From positions 1-39,547 of the IMG/VR virus record IMGVR_UViG_3300033153_004576: 39,547 nucleotides of DNA; one strand, given 5' to 3'. Positions 17,388-24,791 of this stretch are shown here, in pieces (within the stretch, counting starts at the first letter, position 1; each line of letters begins with the position of its first letter). Position numbers and translations under genes: made by a program. The notes below the pieces were generated by a model. It did no database searches. It saw only the letters and a list, made by a program, of their open reading frames with translations, and was not told where the DNA came from. The stretch comes from a virus.

Positions 17388-17498
17388 TTACATACGAGTA
17401 CATGATTTTAACACCTCAAGTAAACAAATAAATACACCTATTGCACACCCGGTAATAAGCCAAAGCTTTCCCCGTTCTTCTTTATTTCTTGGTAACAT
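17388..17498 (-). CDS. Tiny single-pass membrane protein (36 aa) in the lysis cluster
   Basis: ATG at 17498 has GGAGGT five bases upstream and lies inside the end of the holin-candidate gene, 17 bases overlapping in another frame. The product has a charged N-terminus (MLPRNKEERGK), one hydrophobic helix (LWLITGCAIGVFICLLEVL) and a short basic end. The likely topology is N-in with one membrane pass. It could be a second holin component, an antiholin or a spanin substitute. No lipobox was seen. Confidence 0.65.
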   Translation of the reverse strand: MLPRNKEERGKLWLITGCAIGVFICLLEVLKSCTRM

Positions 17499-17823
17499 TT
17501 TTTACCTCCAAATATTTCGAGAGTTTTTCCTTAAAAGCCATAGGCATTAAAGTTAATAATATAGCTAGTGCCTCCATACTTATTAACGAACTTAAGGCAT
17601 ATAAGGCTACTGCTATTTTACTGTCTTCGCTAATCCCCAGTATTTCAACTACCGGAGCTACCACATACATAGCTACAAAAACGCTAGAAGCTATAATTGT
17701 TACGGCTATTTTTGCAGTCTTATTGTTCCCAAGAAAGAACTGCAAGAACATACCAAAAATAATAGCTGTCATTATTTGAGACTCGTGTATAGCCTCTGAT
17801 AATTCATGTAGTTTACTGTGCAT
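17482..17823 (-). CDS. Putative holin, three membrane segments
   Basis: 113 aa with hydrophobic segments at about 15-35 (IMTAIIFGMFLQFFLG), 37-62 (AKIAVTIIASSVFVAMYVVA) and 70-93 (ALYALSSLISMEALAILLTL). The ends are charged, with a Lys-rich C-terminus. Length, topology and position two genes before an M15 endolysin fit a class I-type holin. No sequence family was recognised, so the call is contextual. ATG at 17823 has AAGGG with a six-base spacer. Confidence 0.6.
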   Translation of the reverse strand: MHSKLHELSEAIHESQIMTAIIFGMFLQFFLGNNKTAKIAVTIIASSVFVAMYVVAPVVEILGISEDSKIAVALYALSSLISMEALAILLTLMPMAFKEKLSKYLEVKNVTKK

Positions 17824-17832
17824 TTATTTCCC

Positions 17833-18225
17833 TTAAAATCTAAATACTACATTAGTAGTTAAAACGTCTTGCTTGTGTTTATACACCACCTCAAAGCCCA
17901 CTTTGCCAATCTGATACCCTAAACCAAAGTTAGCATTGTGATATTTCTTAATAGAGTTGATGGGTTGCTCAAAGCCAATAAGCCCGTAAGCATCTTTGTA
18001 TATTCTAAGTTTAGCGTACAAGTTAGCATACTGATCATCGCCTCTCGCAGTATGTGAGTATCTACCCTCTACAGCAAACTTATCATTGACTTGATAGCCT
18101 GCAAGTGCTACAACATATGCCCTGCACCCCTCATCTTTATTTGTGAACGTACCTCCAAAACCAAAGTATGGCTCTGCGTGTAGTAGCGTGCTTAGTGTTG
18201 CGATTAGTGTTAGTAACTTTTTCAT
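17833..18225 (-). CDS. Outer-membrane beta-barrel protein with signal peptide (Lom-like)
   Basis: 130 aa. The N-terminus MKKLLTLIATLSTLLHA, followed by EPYFGFGG, is a textbook Sec signal peptide with cleavage after HA. The mature part alternates polar and hydrophobic residues in strand-sized blocks rich in Gly and Tyr (YVVALAGYQVNDKFAVEGRY, FGLGYQIGKVGFEVVYKH). It ends in NVVFRF; a terminal Phe is the usual barrel-assembly signal. A small OmpA/OmpX-type barrel made by a phage suggests surface change of the infected cell, as with lambda Lom, or help in lysis. Its place next to the holin candidate is noted. Confidence 0.75.
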   Translation of the reverse strand: MKKLLTLIATLSTLLHAEPYFGFGGTFTNKDEGCRAYVVALAGYQVNDKFAVEGRYSHTARGDDQYANLYAKLRIYKDAYGLIGFEQPINSIKKYHNANFGLGYQIGKVGFEVVYKHKQDVLTTNVVFRF

Positions 18226-18228
18226 CTA

Positions 18229-18669
18229 TTAACCTTCTCTGCTTACGGTTAACTGTGCGTCTTTAATTGTCATGACACTTCCCCCGTCTATAGAGGACTG
18301 ATACAGGGAAATAACTGCATTTGCAGACAATGTGTGTAATCCCTCAATACTGACAGAACCGATATCTCCACCTGTTCCCATTTTCCTAATAGCTTTGTAC
18401 CCAGTAGGGGAACCATCTATATATACTTCAACTTCAAAAGTCTTTGATAAAGACGCACTAAAGCTGAGTTGTGCAGATATGTTGTAATCACCAGCGTCGG
18501 TTATAGTCACATCGTTTGTAGACGTTGAACTTGAAGCCCTATCCCCTGAGGGGCAAGTAGCCCCCCACGCTACTATCTTTCTAGGTGTTGCATCGACTGT
18601 TGGTTCTGCTGTTACATTACTTGTAACGTGTAATCCTCCGTAGTTGTTCCATTGTTTCATTGACGGCAT
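18229..18669 (-). CDS. Jelly-roll-like virion surface protein (TNF/C1q type)
   Basis: 146 aa with the feel of a phage jelly-roll adhesin: VTITDAGDYNISAQLSFSAS, FEVEVYIDGSP, GLHTLSANAVISLYQSS. It closely resembles the fold pattern of the fibre tip encoded at 349-2010. It follows the 689-aa carbohydrate-binding-like protein by nine bases, so both may decorate the virion or act in attachment. ATG at 18669 has AAGGAG with a six-base spacer. The fold is inferred from pattern only. Confidence 0.55.
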   Translation of the reverse strand: MPSMKQWNNYGGLHVTSNVTAEPTVDATPRKIVAWGATCPSGDRASSSTSTNDVTITDAGDYNISAQLSFSASLSKTFEVEVYIDGSPTGYKAIRKMGTGGDIGSVSIEGLHTLSANAVISLYQSSIDGGSVMTIKDAQLTVSREG

Positions 18670-18678
18670 AGTGTCTCC

Positions 18679-20748
18679 TTATGGTAATATGTAAAGAATG
18701 TCACCATTCTCATCTGTAAGCTCGTCCTCGTTTTCATCGGTTAGAGCATAGAATTGTTCATAGTAAGCCTGATCTAAAGCTTGTGACTCAGCAATAGTGA
18801 TACTTTCAAATAATACTCTTGCAGCATCATGGTGAAGCGTGATATCATCCTGATATCCTATAGCTGGCAACTCTTTCCATTTTATTGTTTCTGTTGGGTC
18901 TGGTCTTGCTGGTATGTAGGATTGCTCTACATCGTCAATACGATAGCTTTCGGTTACTGCTGTATCATCCCAAGTATGTTCTCCTTTTTCTGTGCGTTGG
19001 GTTGTGGTAGTGAGTTCTTGGTAGTTTAGCTCTATCTCTTGTGCTGCACCTCTATTATCTCCATTAACACCCGTAACATGAATTTTTATATACTTGTATG
19101 CTTTCGAGGATGCTATTTCACGCAAAGGTAGCCACTCAAAAAGTTCTGACGTATCCCCATTTGTAACATTCTCAAGCACATCCCAATTACTGTTGTCATT
19201 TGACCCCTCGACTGTGTATACCGTGAATATTCTAGTTGGTACAGGGTCGCCAGAGTCGCTACAAGGCACATGAAACCTATAGGTATTTAATACTATTGCA
19301 TCAGTAAAGGTGTAGAGTATTGAAAAGTTAGTATCTAGTGAGGTTTGAAACCTATCCATGATACCTAATGATTGGTCAAACGCTTTATATATAGCGTGCA
19401 ATACACTAGCATCTGTGGTCACTGTTCCACTCGTAGCTGTAGCAGAAGTGTGAGCATCTGTTGTTCTTTCTGTGCCAAAATTCTGCAATAACCCACTAAT
19501 TCTCTGCGTAATAGTCTGAGCATCACCATTAGGCTTAAGCCCGGTATCAATATATTTACCGCCCTCATCCACCGCCATAGTGTTTGCATCCACATTAGCT
19601 GTAATCATTCCGTTAGTGTCTTGCACGAATGGCAGGTTAGATACACCTTCTTTTTCGTTTTGGTATGTGGTTCTACATGATGCTTGGTATGAGTCTATTT
19701 CTACAGCACCTTCATACACAGTTACTGCTGTCGTGCCTGTAGGTATATAGTCAGTAAGCTCACCCTCTTCAAACTGAAATCCCCATACATAGGCTCCATC
19801 TATACTGTTTGGAGTATTATTAAAGTCTACATCAAACTCCCCTGTAGTGTCACTTAGTACTGTCCATGTTATAGATGCTCTATACCAACCACCACCAACA
19901 TCTTCAAGTGTCCTATTGTCCAACACACTACCTATAACACCGACCCATTCAGGAACACTCAAATCTATTTGTTGGTCTGTATTAAATCCCCAACCACTAA
20001 GACCAAACCCAACCAAGCCACTATTTTGAGCCTTAAAATACACAGATGCCGTATACTGTGTATTAGCTGTAACTCCACCTAATGAACTATTTGTTGCGTC
20101 TAATCTTGAATTTGTTGCCCCTGTTTGTGGAACCATCAGGGTTGCTGTCATTGTATTGTCTGGTGCGGTTATTGCATTTGCCGTAGCCACAATGGGTATT
20201 GTCCCTGCATTAGTAAAAACATCTGCTCCACTCCCAAGAACTTCACTCCCCTTAGCTAGGTTTGTCCGAGAGGAGAAAATATCTAACAAATCATAAATTA
20301 ACTCTCCCCCTCGTTCACCTTCAGTAGCAGCCCAACACCTTTGCATATCATTAATATCAAAACTTAGGTCTGTGTGAGATGTATCACCTTTAGCCATTTG
20401 GATAAGTGCTTCTGGAAACTCATTGATATACGCTAAGTCTGCTGTAGATATTGATTTGCCACCCTTAAGAGGTACAAAACATGAATGTGATACAGACATA
20501 ACTTTAGTCGCTGCACTTGCTGTGAATTTAACAAAAGCCAAGGTTGCTACATCAAAATAGGTGTAATCGCTTCCGCTTACTGTTGTGTATTCTGCACTAG
20601 AATTGCCGTGAGATGCTCCAAGTGCTACAGCATTACAGCCGAATGCACCTTGTTCAAATGCTGGCGATACGCCCTCTGCCTCATTAGCCATAAATCTTTC
20701 ATTGAGAGGATGCCTAGCTTCATATATGTCTTTGGCTGCGTCAGTCAT
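18679..20748 (-). CDS. Multidomain virion protein with two carbohydrate-binding-like domains
   Basis: 689 aa. Residues 1-155 have no recognised domain. From about 165 to 325 there is a CBM-type sandwich (ANTQYTASVYFKAQNSGLVG, WYRASITWT). From about 455 to 580 there is a discoidin (F5/8 type C)-like domain (TYRFHVPCSDSG, TVEGSNDNSNWDVLENV, YKYIKIHVTGVNGDNRGAAQ). The C-terminus repeats LTDENEDELTDENGDILYIL. Such modules bind sugars. The position after the coat and head genes suggests a capsid or neck decoration that holds the phage near host or biofilm surfaces. ATG overlaps the preceding TGA. Domain calls are by eye. Confidence 0.6.
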   Translation of the reverse strand: MTDAAKDIYEARHPLNERFMANEAEGVSPAFEQGAFGCNAVALGASHGNSSAEYTTVSGSDYTYFDVATLAFVKFTASAATKVMSVSHSCFVPLKGGKSISTADLAYINEFPEALIQMAKGDTSHTDLSFDINDMQRCWAATEGERGGELIYDLLDIFSSRTNLAKGSEVLGSGADVFTNAGTIPIVATANAITAPDNTMTATLMVPQTGATNSRLDATNSSLGGVTANTQYTASVYFKAQNSGLVGFGLSGWGFNTDQQIDLSVPEWVGVIGSVLDNRTLEDVGGGWYRASITWTVLSDTTGEFDVDFNNTPNSIDGAYVWGFQFEEGELTDYIPTGTTAVTVYEGAVEIDSYQASCRTTYQNEKEGVSNLPFVQDTNGMITANVDANTMAVDEGGKYIDTGLKPNGDAQTITQRISGLLQNFGTERTTDAHTSATATSGTVTTDASVLHAIYKAFDQSLGIMDRFQTSLDTNFSILYTFTDAIVLNTYRFHVPCSDSGDPVPTRIFTVYTVEGSNDNSNWDVLENVTNGDTSELFEWLPLREIASSKAYKYIKIHVTGVNGDNRGAAQEIELNYQELTTTTQRTEKGEHTWDDTAVTESYRIDDVEQSYIPARPDPTETIKWKELPAIGYQDDITLHHDAARVLFESITIAESQALDQAYYEQFYALTDENEDELTDENGDILYILP

Positions 20749-20966
20749 TTGCTATCCCTTCTAGCGTTCTTTAGTATCTCTTTCTCTAGCTTCTTTTTAG
20801 CTTTGCGGATATCTCTATCCTCTTGAAGCTTTTTCTCTTTTTCTTTGAGTTCTTTCTTTAGGTCGTTATTGCCTGGATTGGCTTCTACTTGCTTTTTAAT
20901 CTTTTTAATCTCTTTGAGTTGTGGTCTTTCTAGTAGTAGAATTTCTCTGTCAAATAGTGGTATCAT
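20745..20966 (-). CDS. Small Lys/Glu-rich coiled-coil protein
   Basis: 73 aa, almost entirely charged heptad-like helix (LKEIKKIKKQVEANPG, LKKELKEKEKKLQEDRDI, KAKKKLEKEILKNARR). No membrane segment or known domain. ATG overlaps the TGA of the upstream gene and its own stop overlaps the 689-aa gene, so it is translationally coupled on both sides. Possibly an assembly chaperone or linker for the adjacent virion proteins; function unknown. Confidence 0.6.
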   Translation of the reverse strand: MIPLFDREILLLERPQLKEIKKIKKQVEANPGNNDLKKELKEKEKKLQEDRDIRKAKKKLEKEILKNARRDSK

Positions 20967-21418
20967 ACTGCCGTCCCCCTGAATACTGCTGAGAAGCTGC
21001 CCAAGTATGGTTCAACTGGTACTGATTGTATATTAAAGCACCCCTTGGTCTCATCAACTCCAATAGCTTGTGCTAAAGTTAAGTCTGAGAATACATAGGC
21101 TGTCTCTGAGGCGTCCCACAACGCAATGTTTCCGTCTGGTATAGATGGGTGTGTAACAAGTACATGTTTTACGTTTGTGAGTTCTAGTGTACCATCATCA
21201 AAAGAGAGTATGAACTCACCCGTTACAACATCCCAAGTAAACTCAAATATGTCTTCCCCTCCGTATGAAGCGTTAGGAGAGATTGCACCGATTGAACCTT
21301 CAATGTATCCACGTTTATCGCCTGACGTTCCTATGGTTGTTACACAAATGTTGGCAACTAATGAACCTAAGAGAAGATCTTTATTCTTCCCTAATACTCT
21401 GCGTATTCGTACTCGCAT
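20963..21418 (-). CDS. Head-region protein of unknown function (151 aa)
   Basis: Mostly beta-like sequence with Gly and aromatic turns (FEFTWDVVTGEFILSFDDGT, ALWDASETAYVFSDLTL) and no catalytic motif. It begins at ATG 21418, four bases after the previous gene, without a clear ribosome site, so coupling is likely. A minor head or decoration protein is plausible from its position four genes after the coat. No family recognised. Confidence 0.55.
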   Translation of the reverse strand: MRVRIRRVLGKNKDLLLGSLVANICVTTIGTSGDKRGYIEGSIGAISPNASYGGEDIFEFTWDVVTGEFILSFDDGTLELTNVKHVLVTHPSIPDGNIALWDASETAYVFSDLTLAQAIGVDETKGCFNIQSVPVEPYLGSFSAVFRGTAV

Positions 21419-21422
21419 AATC

Positions 21423-21701
21423 TTATACCCAAGCTAAATTGAATACACCAGAAGATATTTTAATCGATTTACAGTCTATAGGGTTTACCCATCCAGAAGT
21501 AAACTCAATATCTTCCGTTGATCCATCAAGCCAAGTTACTTCGATCGTACCATCTTCATAACACTCTACTACATTAGGAGCTTTATTGTTGTTGTCTGTT
21601 CCGAATACTCCATCACCTTTAACGCCGTCTGTACTTGTTTTTCTTGCGCCCATTTGTGTAAGTGTTGCACCTTGTAGTGTGCCGCCCTGTCCTGTAATCA
21701 T
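21423..21701 (-). CDS. Head-region protein of unknown function (92 aa)
   Basis: The N-terminus is Gly/Thr-rich (MITGQGGTLQGATLTQMG) and the rest is acidic beta-like (VVECYEDGTIEVTWLDGSTE). GGAGG lies six bases before ATG 21701. The end of the frame (GVFNLAWV) is followed at once by the 151-aa gene. Size and place suggest a capsid decoration or head-completion protein. No family recognised. Confidence 0.55.
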   Translation of the reverse strand: MITGQGGTLQGATLTQMGARKTSTDGVKGDGVFGTDNNNKAPNVVECYEDGTIEVTWLDGSTEDIEFTSGWVNPIDCKSIKISSGVFNLAWV

Positions 21702-21702
21702 C

Positions 21703-22197
21703 TTAGACCTCCATTATTTTTGTAATAAGTGTTTCTCTCTTCATTGAACCATAACCAGGTATTTTCATTTCTTTTGCGATAGCTTTAAGCTCTTTATCTG
21801 TTTGATCACTAAGTACGACCTCCGTTTCTTCTTTGATGTGCTTGTCTGCTCTTTCCTCTTCTTCTTCTACAAGTTCATAAGTGCTTTCAAAAGTTTCTTC
21901 TGGAATACGCCATCTGTCGGAAGGATCACCTTCATTCTGAACATAAAGATCACCGTTATCAAAAGTACCAACAACTTCAATAACTGCAGTCTTCCTAAAC
22001 TTATAGATAAGATGATCATCAAACATTAAAGGAACGCCTGTATCACCTACATTAAGATCGCCAGTCTCTACAAGAACATCTGTAATTTGTGGAGTCATAC
22101 CTCTTTTGATTGCTTCATCCCATTCTTTTGAGCCTTCTACAAATAGTGTATAGTTGCCCTCTTTGTCGTATAGGTGCCTTTTAACTTCTTTCTTCAT
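21703..22197 (-). CDS. Head-region protein with SAP/Rho-N-like C-terminus
   Basis: 164 aa. The middle alternates short strands (GDTGVPLMFDDHLIYKF, TAVIEVVGTFDNGDLYVQN). The last 35 residues (TDKELKAIAKEMKIPGYGSM, then KRETLITKIMEV) look like the small helix-extended-helix or Rho N-terminal fold that phages often append to head and neck proteins. It follows the coat gene after a stem-loop. AAAGG is placed six bases before ATG 22197. Exact role unknown. Confidence 0.55.
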   Translation of the reverse strand: MKKEVKRHLYDKEGNYTLFVEGSKEWDEAIKRGMTPQITDVLVETGDLNVGDTGVPLMFDDHLIYKFRKTAVIEVVGTFDNGDLYVQNEGDPSDRWRIPEETFESTYELVEEEEERADKHIKEETEVVLSDQTDKELKAIAKEMKIPGYGSMKRETLITKIMEV

Positions 22198-22223
22198 GAT
22201 AAACCTTTCTTAGTGTGATAACT

Positions 22224-22254
22224 AATGAGAGTAGAGATTTTCACTCTACTCATT
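22224..22254 (-). other. Stem-loop after the coat gene
   Basis: On the minus strand AATGAGTAGAG is followed by a 7-base loop and CTCTACTCTCATT, giving about 11 pairs with a two-base bulge. No T-run follows, so it is not a classical terminator. It lies in the 64-base gap after the coat stop. It may protect or process the abundant coat mRNA, or partly attenuate downstream genes. Confidence 0.5.
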
Positions 22255-22261
22255 TAATCAT

Positions 22262-23512
22262 CTACCCGATCTTTTGGTTTGTCGCTCTAAAGATAAGGTC
22301 TGGGCGAACCATCTTAACCCCATATAGAATATCCATTCTAAGGTTATTCTGGTTCTCGTCACCATTGAAATATTCACTTACAGAAATATTAAGCCCTGTT
22401 TGCTTATCACTCGCTCTTGATCCGTGTCCAGATGAAGGAAGATCAAGGAATACCATTGCCATAGCTACCGCGTCACGGTGCATGATGTAGTTTTCTTGAT
22501 ATAGCCCACCTGATAGACCAATAAATGTGATTACTGGATCTGTTGCTCCGTCAGAGATAACATTCTGATCCATAGCAGTTGTGATATTGTCACCATTACC
22601 ATCTACTGTTGTACCACCGCCCTTATTGATCGTTGGTGAGATTGTGAGCGTTGTTGTTGCTCCTGCTGCTGTACCGGCTAGAATAGAGAACACTTGTAGT
22701 CTTCCTGTTCGCTGCTTAGTAATAGGGTTGATCTCATCAACACCTGCGATAGTAAATCTGTCACCTACTGCACCTGCACCAGCTTGTGAAGTTTTAATAT
22801 CAAGAGACGCGCCGTTTCCGACTACTCCGTCAACTACTTCATTACCTGTGTGTGTACCTACCTCATGTTTGATAAGGTTCTGTGAATAGAACGAGTTAAA
22901 TCCTGCAATTTCACCCGCATAACCCTTCTGGATTGCATCTTTAACAAGTTGTTGTTGTTGCAGCCCTGAGATAGCATTAGAAATGTTTGCGCGATCAATC
23001 GTGTTTGTGATCAGTCTACAAAGATTATCAGTAGGGATTGCTACGTCTTGTGCGTATGCTTGCCCAAGTGCTACATCAGTATATGAAAGTGCACTACCTA
23101 ATGTACCAAACTGGAAGTATGCCTTACGCATTTCTGTGGCAATAGAGATATCCACAATGTTTGCCAATCTGTTAGCTGCAGGTTCCAAATATCTTTCACC
23201 AAATTGAAGGATAGACAATTTCTTATCTTTCATTCCCCAAGTGAATTTAACGTTTTTCTGTGTATCTACTACTAATGCAACTGTTTTGTCGTTAAGTGGT
23301 GTTGTTGTGGTTGCTGTACTACCATCATTTACGATCACGTTGTTAGGTAGTTTAATATTGATAGTATCACCGATTTCCCCGAATTGTCCTTCGAGATCAC
23401 GATATACCGACTTTGTAAGAACTAAGTTATTCTTCCATCTTGCCAACATATCATTGGCTACTTTGCTTGTGGTAAGGAGTGCGTTACCTGTACCTGTTAA
23501 TAGTGGTGCCAT
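22262..23512 (-). CDS. Major coat protein, P22 gp5-like
   Basis: 416 aa, close to P22 coat (430 aa). The N-terminus (ANDMLARWKNNLVLTKSVYR, GDTINIKLPN) and the conserved FGERYLEPAANRLANIVD stretch match the P22 coat family, which forms a T=7 HK97-fold shell. The central part carries Gly/Thr-rich loops, likely the inserted domain. It follows the scaffold gene by 20 bases, and its ATG has AAGGG six bases upstream. The gap after the stop contains a stem-loop. Confidence 0.88.
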   Translation of the reverse strand: MAPLLTGTGNALLTTSKVANDMLARWKNNLVLTKSVYRDLEGQFGEIGDTINIKLPNNVIVNDGSTATTTTPLNDKTVALVVDTQKNVKFTWGMKDKKLSILQFGERYLEPAANRLANIVDISIATEMRKAYFQFGTLGSALSYTDVALGQAYAQDVAIPTDNLCRLITNTIDRANISNAISGLQQQQLVKDAIQKGYAGEIAGFNSFYSQNLIKHEVGTHTGNEVVDGVVGNGASLDIKTSQAGAGAVGDRFTIAGVDEINPITKQRTGRLQVFSILAGTAAGATTTLTISPTINKGGGTTVDGNGDNITTAMDQNVISDGATDPVITFIGLSGGLYQENYIMHRDAVAMAMVFLDLPSSGHGSRASDKQTGLNISVSEYFNGDENQNNLRMDILYGVKMVRPDLIFRATNQKIG

Positions 23513-23532
23513 TTTGTACCCTTAATTGTGTT

Positions 23533-24375
23533 TTATAAAAACCCGCCGGCAGAGGCTTGTTGTCTTGAGTTCAATAATGCTTCATGCTCTTCGTATGACA
23601 AATCATCATCATTAAGAGTCTTCTGCTCTGAACTATTACCCCCGCCTACTGGCTTAATTGGTTCTGGTGCTTTTGTTGTACGCACCGCTTTTGCTGGTTT
23701 GTTTTCTAGTTCGATCTCTATACGCATAAGTGCTTTAGCAAGCCCCTTCTCGTCCATCTGTGCTATCTCTTGTGCTTTATCTAGGTGTGTACCTAAATAA
23801 TATGCAAGATCCGCAGAAACGTCCGATTGAGTGATAGCCTCTAAAACTGTTTCGGTCAATGGAAAATCTGGGTTAGTTAAGACTTCTTCAAAGTTGTCAT
23901 AGTCTTCTATCCCGTCCTCTCTCATGTCTGAAATACGCGTATTAAGTTCTTCTGATTTTTTACCTTCTGGCTTTGTAGCTTCTGCTTTGGACTTAGCTAC
24001 TTCCTCCGCTTTGTCTAACGCCTCTTTGTAACTGTCATAGTTTTCAAAATCATCTACATTGATCTCGGCTACATCAATTACGCCTTTAACTTCGATCTCT
24101 TCTTTATCCTTTTTAGGATTAGACTCTTGATCTCTTTGCTCTTTAAGTTCTTTAATCTCTCTGGCTTGTCTCTCGATTTTGCGTTGTGCTCTTGATTTCT
24201 TCTTTGGTTTCTCGCCCTCTTCTTTAGCTTCTGGTATAGCAGCTGTTCCCTCTGCTTCTTCATCTGGCTTAGACTCTGGTACATCGATACCTAGATTTCT
24301 CATATCGTCTTCAACGCTCTCTACAACTATGCCTGTTTCTTCTACTTTTTCTTCTGTCGGATTTTTTTGATCCAT
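23533..24375 (-). CDS. Scaffolding protein
   Basis: 280 aa, highly acidic and Lys/Glu-rich, with long helices (SRAQRKIERQAREIKELKEQ, YKEALDKAEEVAKSKAEATK). It ends in a Gln/Ala tail (NSRQQASAGGFL). Length (P22 gp8 is 303 aa), charge and position directly before the coat gene fit a P22-type internal scaffold. It starts at ATG 24375 with AAGGGG six bases upstream and appears to have its own extended -10 promoter. No sequence family beyond that was recognised. Confidence 0.75.
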   Translation of the reverse strand: MDQKNPTEEKVEETGIVVESVEDDMRNLGIDVPESKPDEEAEGTAAIPEAKEEGEKPKKKSRAQRKIERQAREIKELKEQRDQESNPKKDKEEIEVKGVIDVAEINVDDFENYDSYKEALDKAEEVAKSKAEATKPEGKKSEELNTRISDMREDGIEDYDNFEEVLTNPDFPLTETVLEAITQSDVSADLAYYLGTHLDKAQEIAQMDEKGLAKALMRIEIELENKPAKAVRTTKAPEPIKPVGGGNSSEQKTLNDDDLSYEEHEALLNSRQQASAGGFL

Positions 24376-24417
24376 TCGGTTCCCCTTTTAAGGTCGATTT
24401 AGCTAAATGCTGTGATT

Positions 24418-24426
24418 ATTATAGCA
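24418..24426 (-). promoter_or_regulatory. Extended -10 promoter for scaffold and coat
   Basis: Reading leftward, TGC directly precedes TATAAT (24423-24418), an extended -10 element. The -35 position (24446-24441, AATCAG) is poor. The predicted start near 24411 leaves a ~36-base leader to the scaffold ATG. The same TGC-TATAAT core occurs upstream of TerS, so both may belong to one late class. Confidence 0.55.
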
Positions 24427-24430
24427 CATT

Positions 24431-24445
24431 ATCAGTAAAACTGAT
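24431..24445. promoter_or_regulatory. Perfect palindrome between divergent promoters (candidate operator)
   Basis: ATCAGT and ACTGAT flank AAA, a 6-3-6 inverted repeat. It covers the spacer and the edge of the -35 of the leftward scaffold promoter. It lies about 43 bases upstream of the rightward -10 box. A repressor or activator site serving one or both promoters is plausible; the short length leaves chance possible. Confidence 0.35.
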
Positions 24446-24487
24446 TAACTTCATCAATTTAATTTATTTTCTATTGTTTTCACTATT

Positions 24488-24496
24488 TGTTATAAT
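24488..24496 (+). promoter_or_regulatory. Extended -10 promoter for the rightward RNA cassette
   Basis: TGT directly precedes TATAAT (24491-24496). The -35 position (24468-24473) is T-rich without a match. The predicted start is 24503 or 24504, which is exactly where the left strand of the RNA's closing helix begins. This agreement supports both calls. Confidence 0.6.
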
Positions 24497-24502
24497 GCTC
24501 TT

Positions 24503-24778
24503 AGTGAGGTGGTGCGGTGTGGAAAGCAGACACACAAAAGGCAATAGGTTTAGGTAAACGGAAAGGAACATCACTACCACAAGTGTTCGCCCACACCTGT
24601 AAGTGTCAGAAATACAAAAACACTCCCTAGACTATGTGGATAGCAGGTTAGCAACTGTCACCACTTCACAAAGAGCTTTTACAAAGCACACAATAATTAA
24701 TAAGATGTTTTAAATAAAAGATTGTTAGTAAATTGCATATCAAAAAGGTATGCTCTAAGGTGTTATTGTGTGTTTTTT
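24503..24778 (+). ncRNA. Structured non-coding RNA of unknown family
   Basis: No ORF fills this stretch. An 11-bp helix, GTGAGGTGGTG (24504-24514) with CACCACTTCAC (24659-24669), closes a ~166-base core. Inside, GGTGTGG (24516-24522) pairs with CCACACC (24591-24597), and AGTGTT (24582-24587) pairs with AACACT (24619-24624), crossing the former as a pseudoknot. Small hairpins are at 24548-24559 and 24632-24643. A long-range terminator-like helix ends at 24778. An extended -10 promoter fits the 5' end. I match it to no tmRNA, 6S, RNase P, group I intron or other named class. It could act alone, as an RNA partner for the 101-aa protein, or as a long regulatory leader. Confidence 0.6.
24683..24778 (+). 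terminator. Long-range terminator-like helix between RNA and 101-aa gene
   Basis: AAAGCACACAATAA (24683-24696) pairs with TTATTGTGTGTTTT (24763-24776), 14 pairs with one wobble, ending in a run of six T (24773-24778). The enclosed 66 bases hold a hairpin, GCATATC/GGTATGC (24735-24753). The large loop would make it a leaky terminator, leaving part of the transcription to reach the downstream gene. Confidence 0.5.
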
Positions 24779-24791
24779 AAAGGAATAGTTA

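Noticed and set aside
24078-24284. Same-strand frame inside the scaffold gene
   Set aside because: Lys/Arg/Ser-rich shadow of the acidic scaffold frame, with no independent start signal.
24503-24680. tmRNA, RNase P RNA, tRNA cluster or group I intron
   Set aside because: No tRNA-like ends, no conserved RNase P core and no P7-type pairing could be found.
24503-24778. Tandem-repeat RNA antitoxin of known type III systems
   Set aside because: No tandem repeats were found in the RNA, so a direct match to ToxI-like antitoxins is not claimed; only the gene layout is similar.
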